From assembly GCA_016764015.1 (NCBI GenBank), contig JAESSR010000061.1, positions 1 to 7,558 on the forward strand: 7,558 nucleotides of DNA. Direction: 5' to 3'. Position 1 is the stretch's first letter. Each line of letters opens with the position of its first letter. Below the pieces are notes generated by a model. The model saw nothing but the letters and a program-made list of their open reading frames with translations, was not told the origin of the DNA and made no database searches. Shown piece by piece: positions 5,339 to 7,558 of the stretch. This DNA is from Phycisphaerales bacterium. GTDB taxonomy: Bacteria > Planctomycetota > Phycisphaerae > Phycisphaerales > UBA1924. Made by a program: the position numbers and the translations under genes.

Positions 5339-6546
5339 ACCTAGCCATCCGCGATGTCCGGTTTAACTTAGGACGGTTCTTGCTCACTGCGGTCGGACTT
5401 GGGCTGTTGTTGATGATCGTCATGGGGATGGGCGGGATCTACAAAGGCATCGAAGAAGACGCGGTGCTGTTGATCGACGAACTCGATGCCGACCTGTGGA
5501 TTGTTCAGAGCGACACCCGCGGGCCCTTCGCAGAGCTCTCTCGATTGCCCGCCAATGTTGAAGACCGCGCATGGGCAGTCCCCGGAGTCGCCAGCGCACG
5601 CCGATTCGTCACCCACACCGTTCAACGCGAACACCAAGATCGATCGATCCGCATCTCAATCGTCGGGCTCTCTTGGCCAACCGATCGCGGTGAGTGGCTT
5701 CCAATTATATCTGGGCGAACCATCGCTCAAGGGCACTACGAAATGGTCGCCGATGTCACACTCGGGCTAGGCGTCGGCGAACATATTACGCTGGGCAAAG
5801 ACACATACCATGTTGTCGGCATCACCAAAAACATGATTAGTTCCGGCGGCGACGGCTTGGCCTTCATGAGCATCGCCGACTCACAAGCGATCCAGTTCGA
5901 CGCGGCGGGCGAAGCGACACGATTAGAACGCGCAGCACGACGCGGACGCGCCGAGGACGACGACATCACCCAATCCCAACCCGGAATGCTCGAACGGGCG
6001 AACATGCCCGCAAGCATGAACCCGGCGTTCGGATCACCAATGGTCAGCGCGATCCTTGTAGATATCAAGCCTGGCGTAGACATCGAAATCGTGCGAGCGG
6101 TCATGAGCGGGTGGGCCGATGTCACGGTCTATAGCGGCGAACAACAACGCCAGCTCTTGCTTCAAGGCCCGGTCGATCGAGCCCGCCGACAGATCGGGCT
6201 CTTCCGTGTTTTGCTCGTCGCAATCTCGGCGATCATCATGTCGCTGATCCTCTACACCATGACCCTCGACAAAATCCACGACATCGCACTGCTCAAACTC
6301 ATGGGCGCCAAAGACCGCGTGATCCTTGGATTGGTGCTTCAAGAAGCGTTCTTGCTCGGCGCGATCGCGTATGTCATCGCTTTCATCATCGGCAAACGGC
6401 TCTTCCCATTTTTCCCGCGACGCGTCATCATTACCAACGACATGCTCGTCTGGCTCGCCTTCGCTGTGATAGTGATCTGTATTGTCGGCAGCTCACTGGG
6501 CATCCGAAAAGCCATGAGCGTCGAACCTAACGAGGTGCTCTCATGA
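5335..6546 (+). CDS. FtsX/MacB/DevC-type ABC exporter permease
   Basis: The 403-residue inner-membrane subunit has four membrane helices in MacB/FtsX topology: about 14-34, 287-308, 334-356 and 370-390. A large periplasmic domain (about 35-285) follows the first helix. LIDELDADLWIVQ (46-58) resembles the DevC-type start of that domain, and IALLKLMGAKDRVI (317-330) is the FtsX-family cytoplasmic coupling segment that docks on the ATPase. The ending VEPNEVL is typical. This family works by mechanotransmission, driving substrates from the periplasm through the adaptor and channel rather than across the inner membrane. Residues 193-232 form a charged, Met/Pro-containing stretch that looks like an insertion in the periplasmic domain. 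AGAAGG lies ten bases upstream of the ATG, inside the adaptor gene. Both ends overlap neighbours as ATGA. DevC-like rather than MacB-like is inferred from the separate ATPase gene and the gene order. Confidence 0.92.
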   Translation: MNLAIRDVRFNLGRFLLTAVGLGLLLMIVMGMGGIYKGIEEDAVLLIDELDADLWIVQSDTRGPFAELSRLPANVEDRAWAVPGVASARRFVTHTVQREHQDRSIRISIVGLSWPTDRGEWLPIISGRTIAQGHYEMVADVTLGLGVGEHITLGKDTYHVVGITKNMISSGGDGLAFMSIADSQAIQFDAAGEATRLERAARRGRAEDDDITQSQPGMLERANMPASMNPAFGSPMVSAILVDIKPGVDIEIVRAVMSGWADVTVYSGEQQRQLLLQGPVDRARRQIGLFRVLLVAISAIIMSLILYTMTLDKIHDIALLKLMGAKDRVILGLVLQEAFLLGAIAYVIAFIIGKRLFPFFPRRVIITNDMLVWLAFAVIVICIVGSSLGIRKAMSVEPNEVLS

Positions 6547-7274
6547 CAAACTCAACCCAGTCACAGCATGCACCCGCGATCGAGACCATCGCGATTTCCA
6601 AGATCTACGGCTCAGGAAACACCGAAGTCGTCGCCATGCGCGAAGCGACCATGACCATCCAACGGGGCGAAGTCGTCGCACTGCTTGGCCCAAGTGGTTC
6701 AGGGAAATCGACACTGTTATCTTCGATCGGTTTGATTAATCCGCCAACGAGCGGCCAGATCAAGATCGATGGTAAAGTCGTCATGGACGGCCCAAAGTCA
6801 TTCGTCAACCTCCAACGCTACCGACGCGAACGCCTCGGATTCATCTTCCAAAAATCCAACCTCATCCCGTTCCTCACAGCGATCGAAAATGTATTGATCG
6901 CATTGTCGATCTCAGGGATCGAAGGCCGACCAGCCAAACGACGAGCAATGGAACTGCTCGATTCGCTCGGCGTCGCCGAGCGCGCCAAGAATCTGCCATC
7001 AGCACTCTCAGGCGGCCAACAACAACGCGTCGCCATCGCCCGGGCATTGGCCAACAAACCGAGTTTGCTCCTCGCCGACGAACCCACCGCCGCCCTCGAC
7101 GGCAAACTCGGACGCCAAGTCATGGAACTCTTCCGCGAGATCGGGCACGAAAACCAAGCCGGGGTCTTGGTCGTCACCCACGACCAACGCTCGCTCGAAG
7201 TTTTCGACCGAATTCTTCATATGGAGGACGGCGTCCTCACCGAACTCGAGGTTGCCAGTTCAAAGCCAAAATAA
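6543..7274 (+). CDS. ABC exporter ATPase (MacB/LolD/DevA-type)
   Basis: The 243-residue cytoplasmic nucleotide-binding subunit would power the permease encoded just upstream. All family motifs are intact: the aromatic A-loop Y22, Walker A GPSGSGKST (49-57), Q-loop Q103 in FIFQKSNLIPFLTAIENV, signature LSGGQ (155-159) followed by QQRVAIARAL, Walker B LLLADE (175-180), D-loop ALD (184-186) and the switch histidine H213 in VVTHD. The FQ-x-SNLIPFLTA-x-ENV pattern is characteristic of the MacB/LolD/FtsE group of extrusion ATPases. Length is normal for a stand-alone subunit. The ATG overlaps the permease TGA, and GAGG (6532-6535) lies seven bases upstream. It is the last gene of the operon and converges on the tRNA gene. 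Confidence 0.95.
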   Translation: MTNSTQSQHAPAIETIAISKIYGSGNTEVVAMREATMTIQRGEVVALLGPSGSGKSTLLSSIGLINPPTSGQIKIDGKVVMDGPKSFVNLQRYRRERLGFIFQKSNLIPFLTAIENVLIALSISGIEGRPAKRRAMELLDSLGVAERAKNLPSALSGGQQQRVAIARALANKPSLLLADEPTAALDGKLGRQVMELFREIGHENQAGVLVVTHDQRSLEVFDRILHMEDGVLTELEVASSKPK

Positions 7275-7281
7275 GCCTAGG

Positions 7282-7320
7282 TTCCTTCATTTCTCTTGCT
7301 CATATGCTCACGAGAAGGAA
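7282..7320. repeat. Imperfect hairpin past the exporter operon
   Basis: TTCCTTC (7282-7288) is complementary to GAAGGAA (7314-7320), with a 25-base loop. It begins eight bases past the ATPase stop codon. No T run follows on the plus strand, so it may be a 3'-end structure rather than an intrinsic terminator. Confidence 0.25.
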
Positions 7321-7330
7321 AGAGTGCCCC

Positions 7331-7365
7331 CAAAAACAACCAAACCCCGTCAAAAACGGGGTTTG
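7331..7365 (-). terminator. Intrinsic terminator of the tRNA-Arg gene
   Basis: A perfect ten-pair stem, CAAACCCCGT (7341-7350) with ACGGGGTTTG (7356-7365), closes a five-base loop. On the minus strand it is followed by GTTGTTTTTG, a T-rich tail. It begins five bases after the 3' end of the tRNA. On the plus strand there is no T tract, so it chiefly serves the tRNA; it could still help stop transcripts leaving the exporter operon. Confidence 0.85.
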
Positions 7366-7370
7366 CGAAG

Positions 7371-7444
7371 CACGCGCGGAAGGATTCGAACCCTCAACCT
7401 CCTGATCCGTAGCCAGGTGCTCTATCCAGTTGAGCTACGCACGC
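7371..7444 (-). tRNA. tRNA-Arg (anticodon ACG)
   Basis: A full 74-base cloverleaf on the minus strand. The acceptor arm GCGTGCG/CGCGCGT pairs with two G-U wobbles, one of them at the terminal pair. The D-arm is GCTC/GAGC around AACTGGATA, and the anticodon stem CCTGG/TCAGG closes the loop CTACGGA. The variable loop has five bases. The T-arm GAGGG/CCTTC holds TTCGAAT. Anticodon ACG, normally edited to ICG by TadA, reads CGU, CGC and CGA. The discriminator is G73. CCA is not encoded (CTT follows), so it must be added after transcription. Confidence 0.95.
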
Positions 7445-7558
7445 AGATTTGCTGATTCCTCAGCGGGTAAAAGGATAAGCTGGGTTGACCCAAATAGCAA
7501 GTTCATACACCACCAGAGGTTGATTTCTTCGATTTGGAGGCAACAATATCCTCCCAAC
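7445..7558. other. Right-edge region upstream of the tRNA
   Basis: No gene is seen. It holds the candidate tRNA promoter, a small hairpin GCTGA-TTCC-TCAGC (7451-7464), and an inverted repeat TTGGAGG / CCTCCCAA (7534-7540 with 7550-7557, one bulged base) at the very edge. That last repeat might be the end of a neighbouring transcription unit, but there is no T tract in view. Confidence 0.4.
7472..7500 (-). promoter_or_regulatory. Candidate promoter of the tRNA-Arg gene
   Basis: On the minus strand TTGCTA (7495-7500) is followed after 17 bases by TATCCT (7472-7477), each matching four of six consensus bases. The predicted start near 7465 is about 21 bases before the tRNA. The spacer contains the palindrome-like TGGGT-TG-ACCCA (7481-7492). 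Confidence 0.35.

Overview
The window carries seven protein genes and one tRNA gene. All are chromosomal-looking; there is no insertion sequence, phage gene or CRISPR array. Base composition is moderate (about half G+C by eye). A two-membrane cell envelope is implied by the periplasmic adaptor of an ABC exporter. The gene set would suit a Planctomycetota-like or other Gram-negative bacterium, but that is a weak inference because no marker gene settles the phylum.

Left part, minus strand: the N-terminal 418 codons of a DinG/XPD-type DNA helicase run off the left edge (1-1254). Upstream of it lies a TauE/SafE-type eight-helix membrane permease (1355-2143). A 331-base intergenic region (2144-2474) then separates these leftward genes from rightward ones; it holds promoter-like sequences for the permease and a helically phased direct repeat.

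Middle, plus strand: a membrane-anchored 3D-domain (Asp-Asp-Asp) cell-wall-type protein (2475-3107), then a 353-base non-coding stretch, then a small stand-alone CBS-pair protein (3461-3931). The non-coding stretch carries two perfect DnaA-box 9-mers (TTATCCACA) in opposite orientation. They form the core of a 12-base perfect inverted repeat. This is the most unexpected signal in the window.

Right part, plus strand: a three-gene operon with ATGA overlaps encodes a membrane-fusion adaptor, an FtsX/MacB-type permease and an ATPase (4196-7274). Gene order and domain make-up match DevBCA/MacAB-type exporters, which work with a TolC-like outer-membrane channel not seen here. An extended -10 promoter sits just upstream. 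The operon converges on a tRNA-Arg(ACG) gene on the minus strand (7371-7444), which has its own strong hairpin terminator between the two units.

I see no clearly new multi-gene system. The points worth a second look are the DnaA-box pair, the missing first iron-sulfur cysteine of the helicase, and unusual details of the exporter.
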